From assembly GCF_001956045.1 (NCBI RefSeq), contig NZ_MRTH01000013.1:62001-126000 (forward strand): a stretch of 64,000 bases of DNA. The letters run 5' to 3'. Shown here piece by piece: positions 1 to 9,308 of the stretch. This DNA comes from Paenibacillus sp. FSL H7-0331. Lineage in GTDB: Bacteria > Bacillota > Bacilli > Paenibacillales > NBRC-103111. Under the pieces are notes generated by a model. The model ran no database searches. It saw nothing but the letters and a program-made list of their open reading frames with translations, and was not told the DNA's origin. How positions within the stretch are numbered: position 1 is the stretch's first letter; every line of letters starts with the position of its first letter. The translations under genes and the position numbers were made by a program.

Positions 1-266
1 TTCGTTTGCAGCTGTTTTCTTCCATTGTCCGTTATGCGATAATATTTTCTTTTGCGGCCTTCCTGTTCGCTCCAGTATGATTCGACGATTTTCTCGGCTT
101 CCAAGGCGTGTAAAATGGGATATAGGGTTCCTTCCTTGAAGGTGAAAAGACCGCTGGAACGGCTCTCGATTTCTTTGGTCATTTCATAGCCGTACATTTC
201 CTTGCGCCCAAGAAGGGTCAGGATTAGCATCGCTGTGCTGCCTTTCATTAGCTCTTTGTTAACCAT
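1..266 (-). CDS. PadR family transcriptional regulator, 3' part outside the window
   Basis: The reverse strand reads MVNKELMKGSTAMLILTLLG from an ATG at 266, behind a strong GAGGAGG site. The following residues (KEMYGYEMTKEIE, FKEGTLYPILHALE, GRKRKYYRITDNGRKQL) are the hallmark winged-helix segment of PadR regulators. These are usually about 110 residues or longer; 88 codons are visible before the left edge. PadR proteins repress nearby, often transporter, genes and commonly themselves. The partner gene lies outside the window. The upstream DNA carries two palindromes (335-351 and 357-373) that are operator candidates. The family call is firm; the ligand and targets are unknown. Confidence 0.93.
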   Translation of the reverse strand, partial: MVNKELMKGSTAMLILTLLGRKEMYGYEMTKEIESRSSGLFTFKEGTLYPILHALEAEKIVESYWSEQEGRKRKYYRITDNGRKQLQT

Positions 267-334
267 GGTGCACCTCCTCGTAAATTAAAGTCTTGATAAG
301 CTGCGCTTAGGGTTCAGCAAAGCTTGCTTTATAA

Positions 335-373
335 GCATTGAATACCAATGCATCGAATATCTATGTATAGTAT
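335..373. promoter_or_regulatory. Candidate PadR operator: two palindromes upstream of the left-edge padR
   Basis: GCATTG-AATAC-CAATGC at 335-351 is a perfect inverted repeat with a 5-base centre. ATATCTATGTATAGTAT at 357-373 is an imperfect AT-rich palindrome. Both lie 70-110 bases upstream of the padR start. Autoregulation through AT-rich palindromes is common in PadR proteins; its application here is inference. The rest of 267-580 shows no coding signal on either strand. Confidence 0.4.
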
Positions 374-582
374 AACAGCTGTCTATAAAGCTTTCAAGAG
401 CGTGCTCGGCAGGGCGACAGAGGCACAATCCAGCTATCTAGAAAGTCTTATAAGAAAAGCTTCTGATCGAAGCCTATTCGGTGAAGATACATTCGTGTTA
501 TAAATGTAGCTTTTCTTGCGAGATAAGAATCGTTCAGCTTTGCTGAAAACATATAAATTCTTATCTCTTAAAAAAACAATAG

Positions 583-642
583 TTGACAATGAGAATGAGA
601 ACCATTATCATTTAATTGTAGACAAGATGAGAACCATTATCA
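583..642 (+). promoter_or_regulatory. Promoter with two identical Fur-box-like sites
   Basis: TTGACA (583-588), a 17-base spacer and TATCAT (606-611) form a good sigma-A promoter. The same 15-mer TGAGAACCATTATCA occurs at 596-610, over the spacer and -10, and again at 628-642, 32 bases downstream. It fits the Bacillus Fur 7-1-7 consensus TGATAATNATTATCA at 13 of 15 positions. PerR or Zur sites are AT- or CG-different in the half sites, so Fur is the best guess. The layout predicts iron-repressed transcription of the two small genes that follow. Confidence 0.7.
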
Positions 643-683
643 GCTTTAGCTTAAGATCAATCCCAAAAGGAGGATATTCCCTA

Positions 684-836
684 ATGCTGTTACTGCTGTG
701 TATATTGTTGCCTGTACTGTTTGTAACATTAACGCTGGTTGTATGCTATTGGTGGAGTATGCGGGATTACCATACATATGAGTCATTGGGATTGAAAAGG
801 AAATTCGCGCGGCGAACGACGAATTCACACAAATAA
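684..836 (+). CDS. Small single-pass membrane protein, 50 aa
   Basis: The ATG at 684 sits behind AAAGGAGG at 665-672; an upstream in-frame ATG at 516 would put the Fur-type promoter inside the gene, so I reject it. The product opens with about 23 strongly hydrophobic residues (MLLLLCILLPVLFVTLTLVV), followed by a short tail with several Lys/Arg, consistent with an N-out or signal-anchor membrane peptide. I do not recognise the family. It shares the putative iron-responsive promoter with the DUF2325 gene 29 bases downstream, so the two are likely co-transcribed and may work together in an iron-limited response. That role is inference. Confidence 0.65.
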   Translation: MLLLLCILLPVLFVTLTLVVCYWWSMRDYHTYESLGLKRKFARRTTNSHK

Positions 837-865
837 ACTACAGAATCGTATAGGAGGATAAAGGA

Positions 866-1177
866 ATGCCATCGTTATTGGTTGTAGGTGCGGATCATTT
901 AGGAAATATGCCGGAGCAGCTCGCAAATATCGGTTTTGATGACGTTATGCATTTGTCAGGACGTAAATCTCAATCGGTACGTAAAGGAATACCGGAAAAA
1001 ATAGATGCAGTACTGGTGTTGACTGATTACATTAATCATAATTTAACGAAGGTCATCAAGCAGCAGGCCAAAGACCAGGAATTACCGATTTATTATGCAA
1101 AAAGATCCTGGTGCTCCGTGCAAAAGGCACTTTGTTCCTGCGAGCATGTATGTAAATTCATGGAAAGTCAACAATAG
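866..1177 (+). CDS. DUF2325 domain protein
   Basis: The 103-residue product begins MPSLLVVGADHLGNMPEQLA and fits the DUF2325 family, a compact Rossmann-like fold of about 100 residues with no assigned activity. The C-terminal part is Cys-rich (C at the SWCSVQKALCSCEHVC stretch), which could bind metal or respond to redox. AGGAGG lies at 852-857. It follows the 50-residue membrane protein and ends just before a strong terminator, so the two genes probably form a complete transcription unit under the Fur-like sites. Family membership is fairly secure; function is unknown. Confidence 0.8.
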   Translation: MPSLLVVGADHLGNMPEQLANIGFDDVMHLSGRKSQSVRKGIPEKIDAVLVLTDYINHNLTKVIKQQAKDQELPIYYAKRSWCSVQKALCSCEHVCKFMESQQ

Positions 1178-1200
1178 ATAACGACAAGCAGCATAACGTA

Positions 1201-1230
1201 AAGCCCCGATGCATGAATCGGGGCTTTTTT
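1201..1230 (+). terminator. Rho-independent terminator
   Basis: AAGCCCCGAT-gcatga-ATCGGGGCTT is a perfect 10-bp stem followed by a T run. It closes the Fur-box transcription unit. Confidence 0.93.
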
Positions 1231-1354
1231 GCTATTTTAATAGGGGTTTTGCTATTAATCATCTTTTAATTATGATAATATGTAATTACGTAAATGCGTA
1301 AAATAATGATATTATTTTCTGATTGAGAAATTATAAACTAAAGGAGTGATTGGA

Positions 1355-2077
1355 TTGCAGCAGCATGTAAATGCCAATAAAGAACTGATTGTGAGCACTG
1401 ATGATGTCTTGCATATGCTGGATTCTTTTTTGCGTGAAGCTGCTCCTTGGTGGGATGCATTTTATGCTGATCGCACTAGAGATATCCCGTTTTTTGTGGA
1501 TGCACCGGATGAGAATTTGAGAAGTTATTGTGAAACAGGAATGATCCGTCCTTCCCGCGTTCTGGAGCTTGGATGTGGTCCTGGCAGAAATGCGATCTAT
1601 TTGGCACAACAGGGCTGCCATATGGATGCTGTTGATCTTTCACGTGAGGCCATTGATTGGGCTATAGAGAGAGCTCATGCTGCTGCAGTACATATCAATT
1701 TTCAATGTGCAAACCTTTTTGACGCCAATATCGAACCGCAGCATTATGATTTCATCTATGACTCCGGATGTTTTCATCATATTGCACCGCATCGAAGAAT
1801 GGACTTTGTCGAGCTTATCAGAAATGCACTGAAGACTGGGAGTTACTTTGGATTAACCTGCTTTGCTCATGGTGAAGGGTACGGGGCTGAGATTTCGGAC
1901 TGGGAGGTGTATCGCCAAAAAAGCCTGAAGGGCGGGTTGGCCTACACCGAAAAGAAACTCCGGCAAATATTTGCCGATTTTGAGGTAGTTGAATTTCGCA
2001 GGATGAACAAGATCATGCAGCCAGCGGCATCGTTTGGCGAATCCTTTTTGTGGACGGTGCTATTCAGGCTCAAATAG
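1355..2077 (+). CDS. Class I SAM-dependent methyltransferase
   Basis: The 240-residue product carries the SAM-binding glycine motif RVLELGCGPGRNAIYLAQ near residue 70, followed by an acidic residue at the end of the next strand (MDAVDLS) that would hold the ribose hydroxyls. Motif II-like FDFIYDSG CFHH follows. The start is probably TTG at 1355, eight bases after AAGGAG (1341-1346); a GTG at 1346 overlaps that site and is less likely. It resembles small-molecule methyltransferases of the TehB/UbiE-like group, but the substrate cannot be read from sequence. It is monocistronic, converging on metY. Confidence 0.82.
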   Translation: MQQHVNANKELIVSTDDVLHMLDSFLREAAPWWDAFYADRTRDIPFFVDAPDENLRSYCETGMIRPSRVLELGCGPGRNAIYLAQQGCHMDAVDLSREAIDWAIERAHAAAVHINFQCANLFDANIEPQHYDFIYDSGCFHHIAPHRRMDFVELIRNALKTGSYFGLTCFAHGEGYGAEISDWEVYRQKSLKGGLAYTEKKLRQIFADFEVVEFRRMNKIMQPAASFGESFLWTVLFRLK

Positions 2078-2097
2078 TTTGATAATGCTGCATCACG

Positions 2098-2137
2098 AAA
2101 AAAAAACTGCCAGCGACCCATTTACGGTCAATGACAG
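2098..2137 (-). terminator. Terminator of metY
   Basis: On the minus strand CTGTCATTGACC and GGGTCGCTGGCAG pair with one mismatch and one bulge, around loop GTAAAT. The stem is followed by a run of T residues. It lies 27 bases past the metY stop. Confidence 0.75.
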
Positions 2138-2163
2138 CTTCTTATTTACAAGCTTTTATGAGA

Positions 2164-3504
<1,341 letters not shown>

Positions 3505-3624
3505 CTATTCATTTTCTCATATTTTCCAGCAAAACGAAAGAGGAGGTCCAGATGCAGTAAAGCAATTGAACCTTCGCCGCTAACGGGGCAGTGCACCACC
3601 AAATGATATGACTGTTTACTCAGA

Positions 3625-4257
3625 CTATCGGCCATTACGCATGGTGCGGAAACGGATCCAAGCTTCAATAAAGAGAAGGTTCGGAATCCAGCATAGCCAG
3701 GCTACAACCTGATAAGCTTGAACAAAGCTGCCCTGATAAACGATAAGCAGCACAGGCAGCCAAAGCCTCAGTGTGACGGCTGCGAAAGTAAGCGCGTAGC
3801 TGCGCAGCATCCATGTCTTGTGAGCTTGTGAATTATTGCCCATAATTTTGAAAACGCTGATCCACGTGGCGCCAACCCATGCTATATCCAGCAGCAGGAA
3901 GCCGAGCCCGGAAATCCACCCGCCTGTTGCATAAAGGGACAAATAAAGATTGACGAGCCCGCTGATGGTAACGGACCCCACATAGACGTAGCCAAGCCAT
4001 CGATGGCGACCAAGCCGTTTGGTGCCCCTCGGTTTCAAGTACAGTTGGAACGGACCGATCACCAGTGCCAGTACTGCCGTCGCGATATGTGTATACAGAA
4101 CATAGATCCATGGCTCCAAGTGAAAATTCACGTCTCTCAGCTTGATTGAAATGAGTCCAGCTTTGTGGGGACCGAATACCCCGTATTGAATCACTGCGTA
4201 AGCGCTTATCGCTAATGCTAATACAATTACGAGCGTTCTTATCGTACTCTTACCCAT
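3625..4257 (-). CDS. DUF2306 multi-pass membrane protein
   Basis: A 210-residue protein starting MGKSTIRTLVIVLALAISAY behind GAGGAGG; the longer in-frame start at 4323 has no such site. About six hydrophobic segments are visible, with the conserved features of the DUF2306 family: a histidine in a membrane segment (VLYTHIATAVLALVIGPFQL), HRWLGYVYVGSV, and HKTWMLRSYALTFAAV. Paired histidines in such helices resemble haem-binding membrane proteins, but no activity is established for the family. It follows the GH26-like gene on the same strand, separated by a hairpin. Confidence 0.82.
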   Translation of the reverse strand: MGKSTIRTLVIVLALAISAYAVIQYGVFGPHKAGLISIKLRDVNFHLEPWIYVLYTHIATAVLALVIGPFQLYLKPRGTKRLGRHRWLGYVYVGSVTISGLVNLYLSLYATGGWISGLGFLLLDIAWVGATWISVFKIMGNNSQAHKTWMLRSYALTFAAVTLRLWLPVLLIVYQGSFVQAYQVVAWLCWIPNLLFIEAWIRFRTMRNGR

Positions 4258-4341
4258 CGATATTCCCTCCTCGATATCTTTCCTACTAGGACGTTGGGTT
4301 TGCATCGTACCCTTCAAAACCATTTAAGTTCTTCATAGACA

Positions 4342-4385
4342 AAGCACAGACCAACTTTCCATTAACGGACTGTTGGTCTGTGCTT
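4342..4385 (-). terminator. Hairpin between the GH26-like gene and the DUF2306 gene
   Basis: AAGCACAGACCAAC (4342-4355) is perfectly repeated inverted at 4372-4385, giving a 14-bp stem with a 16-base loop. On the minus strand it is followed by only a partial T run (CTTTGTCT), so termination after the GH26-like gene is likely but may be leaky. Confidence 0.65.
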
Positions 4386-4427
4386 GGCAATGATCGGGTG
4401 TTCGATGCATAGATGGAATGACGGATG

Positions 4428-5999
4428 TCACTTGGGAAGTGTAATCTGCTGCTTGGCGATTTCGTCCATGCCGCGTGTATAGGCTGTGATGGTCAGCGGC
4501 TGCGCAGGGTCAAGCTGATCAAAGTCCAATTCGACCTCCCATGGCACTTCGTGGGAAATACCAAGCTGCTTGACGCCTTGTGAGTAGCCTACGGCAAAGG
4601 GCTGATCGCTATGCGGCATGGACACATAAGTGAACAGCTTATGCTTGCCCTGAACAGGACTTCCAATTATTTGCGAAAGCGGCTTATACACGATATTTTC
4701 CTTGGTTTGAGCCTGATCTTTCACCTGACTCAAATAAAAGTCACTCTGGATTAATCGTTGGTAGAGACGATCAGCAAAGGCGTTTTCCCCAAGATCGTAT
4801 ACGGCTTCCATTTTGCTGCGGACAGCTCGCTCTTTACTGAAGTTAAAGTAGGTGATCGCCTTTACCCGTGGATACAGCCGCGGCAGATACGCGTACAAGT
4901 CACCAAGCTGATCTTCTGCCCAGCGCTCGTAGCTTTCATTCTTGATCAGGTTATAGTGGGATACGCCACTTTCCGAAATCATAATCGGCTTATTCGGGTA
5001 GGCTTCACTGAGAGGACGGAACGATTGCAAAAATCCGCTTTTGTCGTCGCTCGCACTTTGTGGGCCATCAATCGCATAGAGCGAGTAACCAATCCAATCC
5101 ACATAATCATCACCAGGATAATAGGCATCAATGTTATCCATCGGCATAAAGTTGGGCGACCAGACCATGACGACATTCGGTGCTTCTTCCTTCATGATGT
5201 TATGAATAAGCCGGAACTTCTCGATATATTTGGCCGGATCCCCATGCCAAGGTACCCACGCTCCATTCATTTCCGAGGCATAACGCAGAAACACCGGAAT
5301 TCCCGATGCCTTGGCTTCCTTCGCAAACGTACGCACATATTCGTCATCCAGCACATCGTCCAAGCCATAACGCGGCTCCCAACCGATCTGCAGCGAGCCG
5401 CCCATCGCTTTCACATTATCGGCCTGCTGAACAGGGAAATAGGAATTCGTCTGCGTTTGAACCTTGCGCCAACCGACATAGGTTAAATACATCGCATGGG
5501 TCCGTCCGTATACAGGCTCAATCTGCTTCCAGTTGAAAGCGACCCTCTTATCGGCTCCAAGCATGCCAAGATAAACCCCCGTCACCGGTTCGAACTTGGC
5601 ATGCTTGGGATTCGGCGCACCAGGCATGCTTACATAGGCGTCAAGTGTAATTGGACTGTCTGCCGGAATTACAGCGGAAGCAGACTGGATCAGCAGCTTG
5701 TCGGGCTCCTTGTCAGCGTATTGTCGGCTTAACTCTTCCATCGTAGCTGCTTGTGACAGCTCATTGCTACTTCTATAGAAAGCTGCTTTGCGGCTTGTGT
5801 AATCGGAGGCGAGCCGCCATTCCTGTTTTTCCACGGCATTGTCAATTTGCATGCTCCACCAGGCAAGGGTCGGATTCGGTGCCTCAGTCTGAGCGGTCGG
5901 TGTCGTTAACGCGAGGGATGTGCGCTGCCAGCGCTGCTGTCCCCAATACAGTGTGATTCCTACGCAAACACATGCGGCTATCAACACAAATTTTCTCAT
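4428..5999 (-). CDS. GH26-like glycoside hydrolase, membrane-anchored or secreted
   Basis: The N-terminus MRKFVLIAACVCVGITLYWG is a signal peptide or signal anchor. The central domain matches the clan-A hydrolases of GH26 type: FLRYASEMNGAWVPWHG with the acid/base glutamate at about E243, VMVWSPNF, WIGYSLY, and IMISESGVSHY with the nucleophile glutamate at about E343. The family cleaves beta-mannans and related beta-glycans outside the cell. A C-terminal portion of about 120 residues looks like a separate beta-rich module. The start at 5999 (523 aa) follows GGGGGA; an in-frame ATG at 6023 is possible. The substrate is not determined. Confidence 0.78.
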   Translation of the reverse strand: MRKFVLIAACVCVGITLYWGQQRWQRTSLALTTPTAQTEAPNPTLAWWSMQIDNAVEKQEWRLASDYTSRKAAFYRSSNELSQAATMEELSRQYADKEPDKLLIQSASAVIPADSPITLDAYVSMPGAPNPKHAKFEPVTGVYLGMLGADKRVAFNWKQIEPVYGRTHAMYLTYVGWRKVQTQTNSYFPVQQADNVKAMGGSLQIGWEPRYGLDDVLDDEYVRTFAKEAKASGIPVFLRYASEMNGAWVPWHGDPAKYIEKFRLIHNIMKEEAPNVVMVWSPNFMPMDNIDAYYPGDDYVDWIGYSLYAIDGPQSASDDKSGFLQSFRPLSEAYPNKPIMISESGVSHYNLIKNESYERWAEDQLGDLYAYLPRLYPRVKAITYFNFSKERAVRSKMEAVYDLGENAFADRLYQRLIQSDFYLSQVKDQAQTKENIVYKPLSQIIGSPVQGKHKLFTYVSMPHSDQPFAVGYSQGVKQLGISHEVPWEVELDFDQLDPAQPLTITAYTRGMDEIAKQQITLPK

Positions 6000-6141
6000 A
6001 TGCAGCATCCCCCGGCCATTCATTTTCGCTTATCGTGTACGACTCATTATACCTTAAAAAAGTACAGGATGGTTCGTTGATAGCAGCTGAATTTCAGAAC
6101 GTTGTCCATGAAATTGTACAGCGCTTGTGGGACATCAAGCC

Positions 6142-6342
6142 TTACAGCTTCGATTCAAATTTCAGGCAAGGGTGACCGGAGGACCTTTTGACGAGCGTGG
6201 AGGGCATCTCGGATGTCTTGAATCCGAAGGCTCTGCAGCCTTTGGGAAAGGCGGGATCCCACGTTACATAATAATGAACGCATTTGATGCAATTGATGGG
6301 TTTGAGTGAAGTTGATTCCGATATTCTCGTATCTTTTTTCAT
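6142..6342 (-). CDS. Small conserved cysteine-rich protein, 66 aa (often mislabelled uracil-DNA glycosylase)
   Basis: The product has a conserved pattern: CIKCVHYYVTWDPAFPKGC, then RAFGFKTSEMPSTLVKRSSG, then HPC. I recognise this from small Firmicutes and related proteins that databases frequently call uracil-DNA glycosylase, though it lacks every catalytic motif of that family. The four Cys/His-spaced ligands suggest a bound metal or Fe-S cluster. AAAGG lies ten bases before the ATG. It is a stand-alone gene. Reality of the gene is well supported by the motif; function is unknown. Confidence 0.75.
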   Translation of the reverse strand: MKKDTRISESTSLKPINCIKCVHYYVTWDPAFPKGCRAFGFKTSEMPSTLVKRSSGHPCLKFESKL

Positions 6343-6455
6343 TGATGAAATACCTTTCTGTGTAAAAGTAGACTGAACCTGTATCAGTGTGATCTCCGTT
6401 TGTTTTTATTTCCTATCATACGACAAAACCTCCTATTGCAGTGATAACTATTTTT

Positions 6456-6496
6456 AGTTACGATATGTATCATACAATATGATACAAAATGTAACA
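6456..6496 (+). promoter_or_regulatory. Paired 17-bp operator sites A1/A2 upstream of the PilZ-like gene
   Basis: A1 AGTTACGATATGTATCA (6456-6472) and A2 TGATACAAAATGTAACA (6480-6496) are members of the window-wide palindrome with core GATAC-N5-GTATC, centred 24 bases apart. A1 is followed at once by TACAAT (6473-6478), a good -10, which is the same geometry seen at other sites. The matching -35 position (ATTTTT) is poor. Confidence 0.7.
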
Positions 6497-6572
6497 AATT
6501 CATAATCTGTATGTGATGATAATAAAATACATCGTTACTTCCAAAAAAGGTAATGAAAAGGAGCGCAGCAGA

Positions 6573-6992
6573 GTGATTACCAATACGAAATGGGATCCGA
6601 CCCGTCAGCTAATAACACAAGTGGCCTACAAGGGTCTGATGAAGATGGTACAAATTAACGGGCGCTGCATGGATTCCAATTGGGCACATATCACCGTGCG
6701 CTTCATGAATCTGCGCGGGTTGCGGCTGCAAACCTCTCTTCAGCTGCCTTGCAGCTATCATGTGCTGTGGGAATTTCAGATTGGAGAAGAGACTGAGCTA
6801 ACAGTCCAGAGAGGGATCGTCGTGAATCAGAACCAATTGGGGTCGCGAGGAGGCATTGTAGAATATGAATACGAAGTACGTTTTGTCATGAATGAGAGGC
6901 ACCCACTGCTCATGTATAGGAATGAAAGTTATCGGGAGTCGGGTCTCTGTAACCCTCTGGTGGAGGGGATAATGATAGATTTACTAGCGTGA
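6573..6992 (+). CDS. PilZ-like small protein
   Basis: The likely start is GTG at 6573, nine bases after AAAGGAG (6557-6563), giving 139 residues; an upstream ATG at 6513 has no site. The central part (INGRCMDSNWAHITVRFMNLRGLRLQTSLQLP) resembles the beta-barrel of PilZ domains, where a 'D-S-GG-hydrophobic' turn precedes alternating strands. The N-terminal RxxxR-type c-di-GMP motif is not obvious, so binding may be degenerate. It is preceded by two copies of the EPS operator and sits next to the EPS regulator gene, which suggests a role in polysaccharide production. The domain call is tentative. Confidence 0.55.
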   Translation: MITNTKWDPTRQLITQVAYKGLMKMVQINGRCMDSNWAHITVRFMNLRGLRLQTSLQLPCSYHVLWEFQIGEETELTVQRGIVVNQNQLGSRGGIVEYEYEVRFVMNERHPLLMYRNESYRESGLCNPLVEGIMIDLLA

Positions 6993-7148
6993 ATTCATAA
7001 AGCTTTATTAATATTATTCATTTCGACAAAAATAATAGGTATTTTTTTAAAAGCACACCATCAAGTGACACTTTTTTTTGAAAGTATCTATTATAATAAC
7101 AACATTCCTTGCTATATAATTCCTGATATGGAGAGTGGAGATTTAATG

Positions 7149-7340
7149 ATGAGTACTAAAGTTAGCCTTGATATACGACTAGTATTAGCTGAACTTAAGC
7201 TTTCGATGAAGCAGTTCGAGGAAGCCAATGTACTGAAGACTGAACGATGCTCTCTTAAGGAAATGCCCTTCATGGACAGTTTTGAGCTCCTATCGGAATC
7301 ATATGACAGGGAAATGCATGTAGATCGATACAGTCAATAG
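7149..7340 (+). CDS. Small hypothetical protein, 63 aa
   Basis: ATG at 7149 lies eight bases after GGAG (7137-7140); an ATG at 7146 is in frame and also possible. The product (MSTKVSLDIRLVLAELKLSM...) is soluble, alpha-helical in appearance and acidic in its C-terminal half. I recognise no family. It is 156 bases downstream of the PilZ-like gene in the same direction and could be in the same transcript, although a T-rich stretch near 7070 may separate them. Confidence 0.45.
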   Translation: MSTKVSLDIRLVLAELKLSMKQFEEANVLKTERCSLKEMPFMDSFELLSESYDREMHVDRYSQ

Positions 7341-7390
7341 AAAAAATAAAGCCCTTAGGGCAAAAGAGAAAGTCTTGTCGAGCACCCTCA

Positions 7391-7439
7391 GAAAAAACCA
7401 GGCGATCGTTTCCCTGTTAAGAACAGAGAAGCGTTCGCC
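7391..7439 (-). terminator. Terminator of the first XRE regulator
   Basis: GGCGATCGTTTCCCTGTT (7401-7418) pairs with AACAGAGAAGCGTTCGCC (7422-7439) at 16 of 18 positions. On the minus strand the stem is followed by GGTTTTTTC. It also lies between convergent genes. Confidence 0.8.
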
Positions 7440-7505
7440 GCTTCATATTAATGCTTATACACAGACTCTTTTTTTGAAAATTATAGATTACGGTGCTTGT
7501 CTTCG

Positions 7506-7874
7506 TTAAGATGACGAGCGCTGCGCACGAATGAAATGAATGAAACGTGTAGCTTCCTCGGCAGTTAGTTCTCTTCCATCGATAGTTAAGGTGAATTTAT
7601 CGAGAACCGCTTGATCGGATAGCTCCAGCTGGCTTACGAATTCTTGAGCCGTCGTGCTGGGTTCTTGTCCGGGGTCATCGTTGCGTCCCATTAAATAGTC
7701 TATGGACACACTGAAGAAATCAGCAATTTTTTGAATCGTATCATAATCGGGTTCTCTTCGACTATTCTCGTAATGGGATAAAGCGGAGCGGGTAATTCCT
7801 ACTTTATGGGCTAACTCTTCCTGGGTTAAGTGTCTTTCGTCTCGAAGACTGGCGATACGATGTCCATATTTCAT
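7506..7874 (-). CDS. XRE family repressor-like regulator (XRE-1), full length
   Basis: The 122-residue product has an N-terminal Cro/CI helix-turn-helix (residues 1-64: RIASLRDERHLTQEELAHKV, ITRSALSHYENSRREPD) and a C-terminal segment of about 45 residues ending ELTAEEATRFIHFIRAQ, a probable oligomerisation region as in SinR-type repressors. It is divergent from the EPS glycosyltransferase at 8065 and the intergenic DNA holds two copies of the 17-bp palindrome. The residues around the predicted recognition helix are the same as in the second XRE protein at 9309. I infer it represses the EPS promoters and possibly itself; the direct link is not proven. Confidence 0.85.
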   Translation of the reverse strand: MKYGHRIASLRDERHLTQEELAHKVGITRSALSHYENSRREPDYDTIQKIADFFSVSIDYLMGRNDDPGQEPSTTAQEFVSQLELSDQAVLDKFTLTIDGRELTAEEATRFIHFIRAQRSSS

Positions 7875-7975
7875 TTGATGACACTCCTCCTCAAACTCAC
7901 ACCTTTACCAAAGCTGGAAACCCAAATGTGAATGATATCACTAATTGTACTATAAAAGTTGTTTGCGGAAAATGG

Positions 7976-8029
7976 TTGACTTGATACAATATGTATAGTA
8001 CTCTTTACCTAATGATACATATTGTATCT
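7976..8029 (+). promoter_or_regulatory. EPS promoter with operator in its spacer (B1) and second operator (B2)
   Basis: TTGACT (7976-7981), a 17-base spacer and TACTCT (7999-8004) form the promoter of the 8065 gene. The spacer is exactly operator B1, TGATACAATATGTATAG (7982-7998). B2, TGATACATATTGTATCT (8013-8029), is a near-perfect palindrome 31 bases downstream centre to centre; its reverse complement also matches the consensus. A protein on B1 would compete directly with RNA polymerase. The same DNA is the upstream region of the divergent XRE-1 gene. Confidence 0.8.
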
Positions 8030-8064
8030 AAAACTATTTTGTTCATAATGGGGATGTTTTATTC

Positions 8065-9288
8065 ATGATCCGCAAAAAAATTTTGATCGTGGCTCCGTTT
8101 ACTGTATTGCCTGGAGAGAAGGGTTTTAACCGATTTCGCTATATTGCTGAAGAGCTTGCGATGCTTGGCCATGAAGTCGAGCTTGTGACGAGCAATTACT
8201 CTCACGCTGAGAAAAGCTTTCGTCAACCGGACGCAGAGCAATGGTCAGAAGCTGCACTGCCTTACCAGCTCACGCTAATCGAAGAGAGCGGGTACAAGCG
8301 CAACGTCAGTTTCGCGCGTATTCGCAGCCATCGAAGGTTTGAGCGGAATTTGAAGCTGTACCTTGAGCTTAAGGAAAATAAAGTGGATGTGGTGTACGCC
8401 GCTTACCCCTTAATGGGGGCAGCCCAACTGGCAGGTAGCTTTGCTAAACGGTTGGGAGTACCGTTTATACTGGATATTCAGGATATTTGGCCGGAATCGA
8501 TCAATAGTGTATTAAAACTTCCAGACCGGTGGCTAAAACTGCTGCTGGCTCCTATGACTGCTTATGCCAATCAGGTATATAAGCTCGCTGATTATATCGT
8601 CGGTGTATCGGATACTTATGTTGCGCGTGGTAAGGCAGCGAACCGGAAAGCCAAGGCTTACCATTGTTTGTTCATCGGTGCGGATCAAGCCTATTTTGAT
8701 GTATGTGCCAGCAGGAAGGTGGAAGTAAACAAGCCGATGGGAGAGTTTTGGATTACGTACATCGGTACGCTAAGCCATAGCTATGATATTGAAACGGTTA
8801 TTAAGGCCGTTGCGCTGCTGGAGCGAACCGGATATAGGGATATGGTATTCAATATCTTTGGTTCCGGTCCGCACGAATCGAGATACAGAGAGCTGGCAAA
8901 GCAACTGCAAGCGCCAGTGCGCTTCATGGGTCATCAATCCTATGAGGATATGATTCCTTATCTGGTCCGCTCTGATGTTGCGGCCAATGCGATTAGTAGG
9001 GGAGCGCGGGCAAGCGTTACGAATAAGATAGGTGATTTTCTGTTTGCGGGGCTGCCGATGATTAACAGCTGTGAGAACAAGGAAGTAATGAAAATGGTTA
9101 CGGACTGCCATATCGGTTTTAATTACAGACCAGGTGACTATACGGAGTGTGCTCATTACATCGCCCTGTTGTTCCATCAGAAGCAATTTAGCCGTCAGCT
9201 TGGAGTCAATTCAAGGAATCTTGCAGAAAGTAGATTTGACCGACGCAAAACGTATCCTGAACTGTATAAATTAATATTAAACACATAA
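8065..9288 (+). CDS. GT4 family glycosyltransferase
   Basis: A 407-residue GT-B fold enzyme. The N-terminal half contains NRFRYIAEELAMLGHEVELVT, typical of the acceptor-side nucleotide-fold domain, and DIWPESI, common in GT4 enzymes of the WbuB type. The C-terminal half has ITYIGTLSHSYDIETVIKA and FGSGPHESRYRELA, the donor-binding region. It would transfer a sugar from a nucleotide donor to the lipid-linked EPS repeat on the cytoplasmic side. It is the first gene behind the operator-bearing promoter at 7976 and precedes the second XRE gene by 20 bases. Sugar specificity is unknown. Confidence 0.88.
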   Translation: MIRKKILIVAPFTVLPGEKGFNRFRYIAEELAMLGHEVELVTSNYSHAEKSFRQPDAEQWSEAALPYQLTLIEESGYKRNVSFARIRSHRRFERNLKLYLELKENKVDVVYAAYPLMGAAQLAGSFAKRLGVPFILDIQDIWPESINSVLKLPDRWLKLLLAPMTAYANQVYKLADYIVGVSDTYVARGKAANRKAKAYHCLFIGADQAYFDVCASRKVEVNKPMGEFWITYIGTLSHSYDIETVIKAVALLERTGYRDMVFNIFGSGPHESRYRELAKQLQAPVRFMGHQSYEDMIPYLVRSDVAANAISRGARASVTNKIGDFLFAGLPMINSCENKEVMKMVTDCHIGFNYRPGDYTECAHYIALLFHQKQFSRQLGVNSRNLAESRFDRRKTYPELYKLILNT

Positions 9289-9308
9289 GATCAGAGGGGT
9301 CTGGAAGA

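Noticed and set aside
516..683. N-terminal extension of the 50-aa membrane protein gene
   Set aside because: It would place the promoter and Fur-like sites inside the coding region; ATG 684 has a good ribosome site.
4758..5486. 242-codon plus-strand ORF inside the GH26-like gene
   Set aside because: Shadow frame of the real gene: it lies wholly antisense to conserved catalytic motifs and encodes no recognisable domain.
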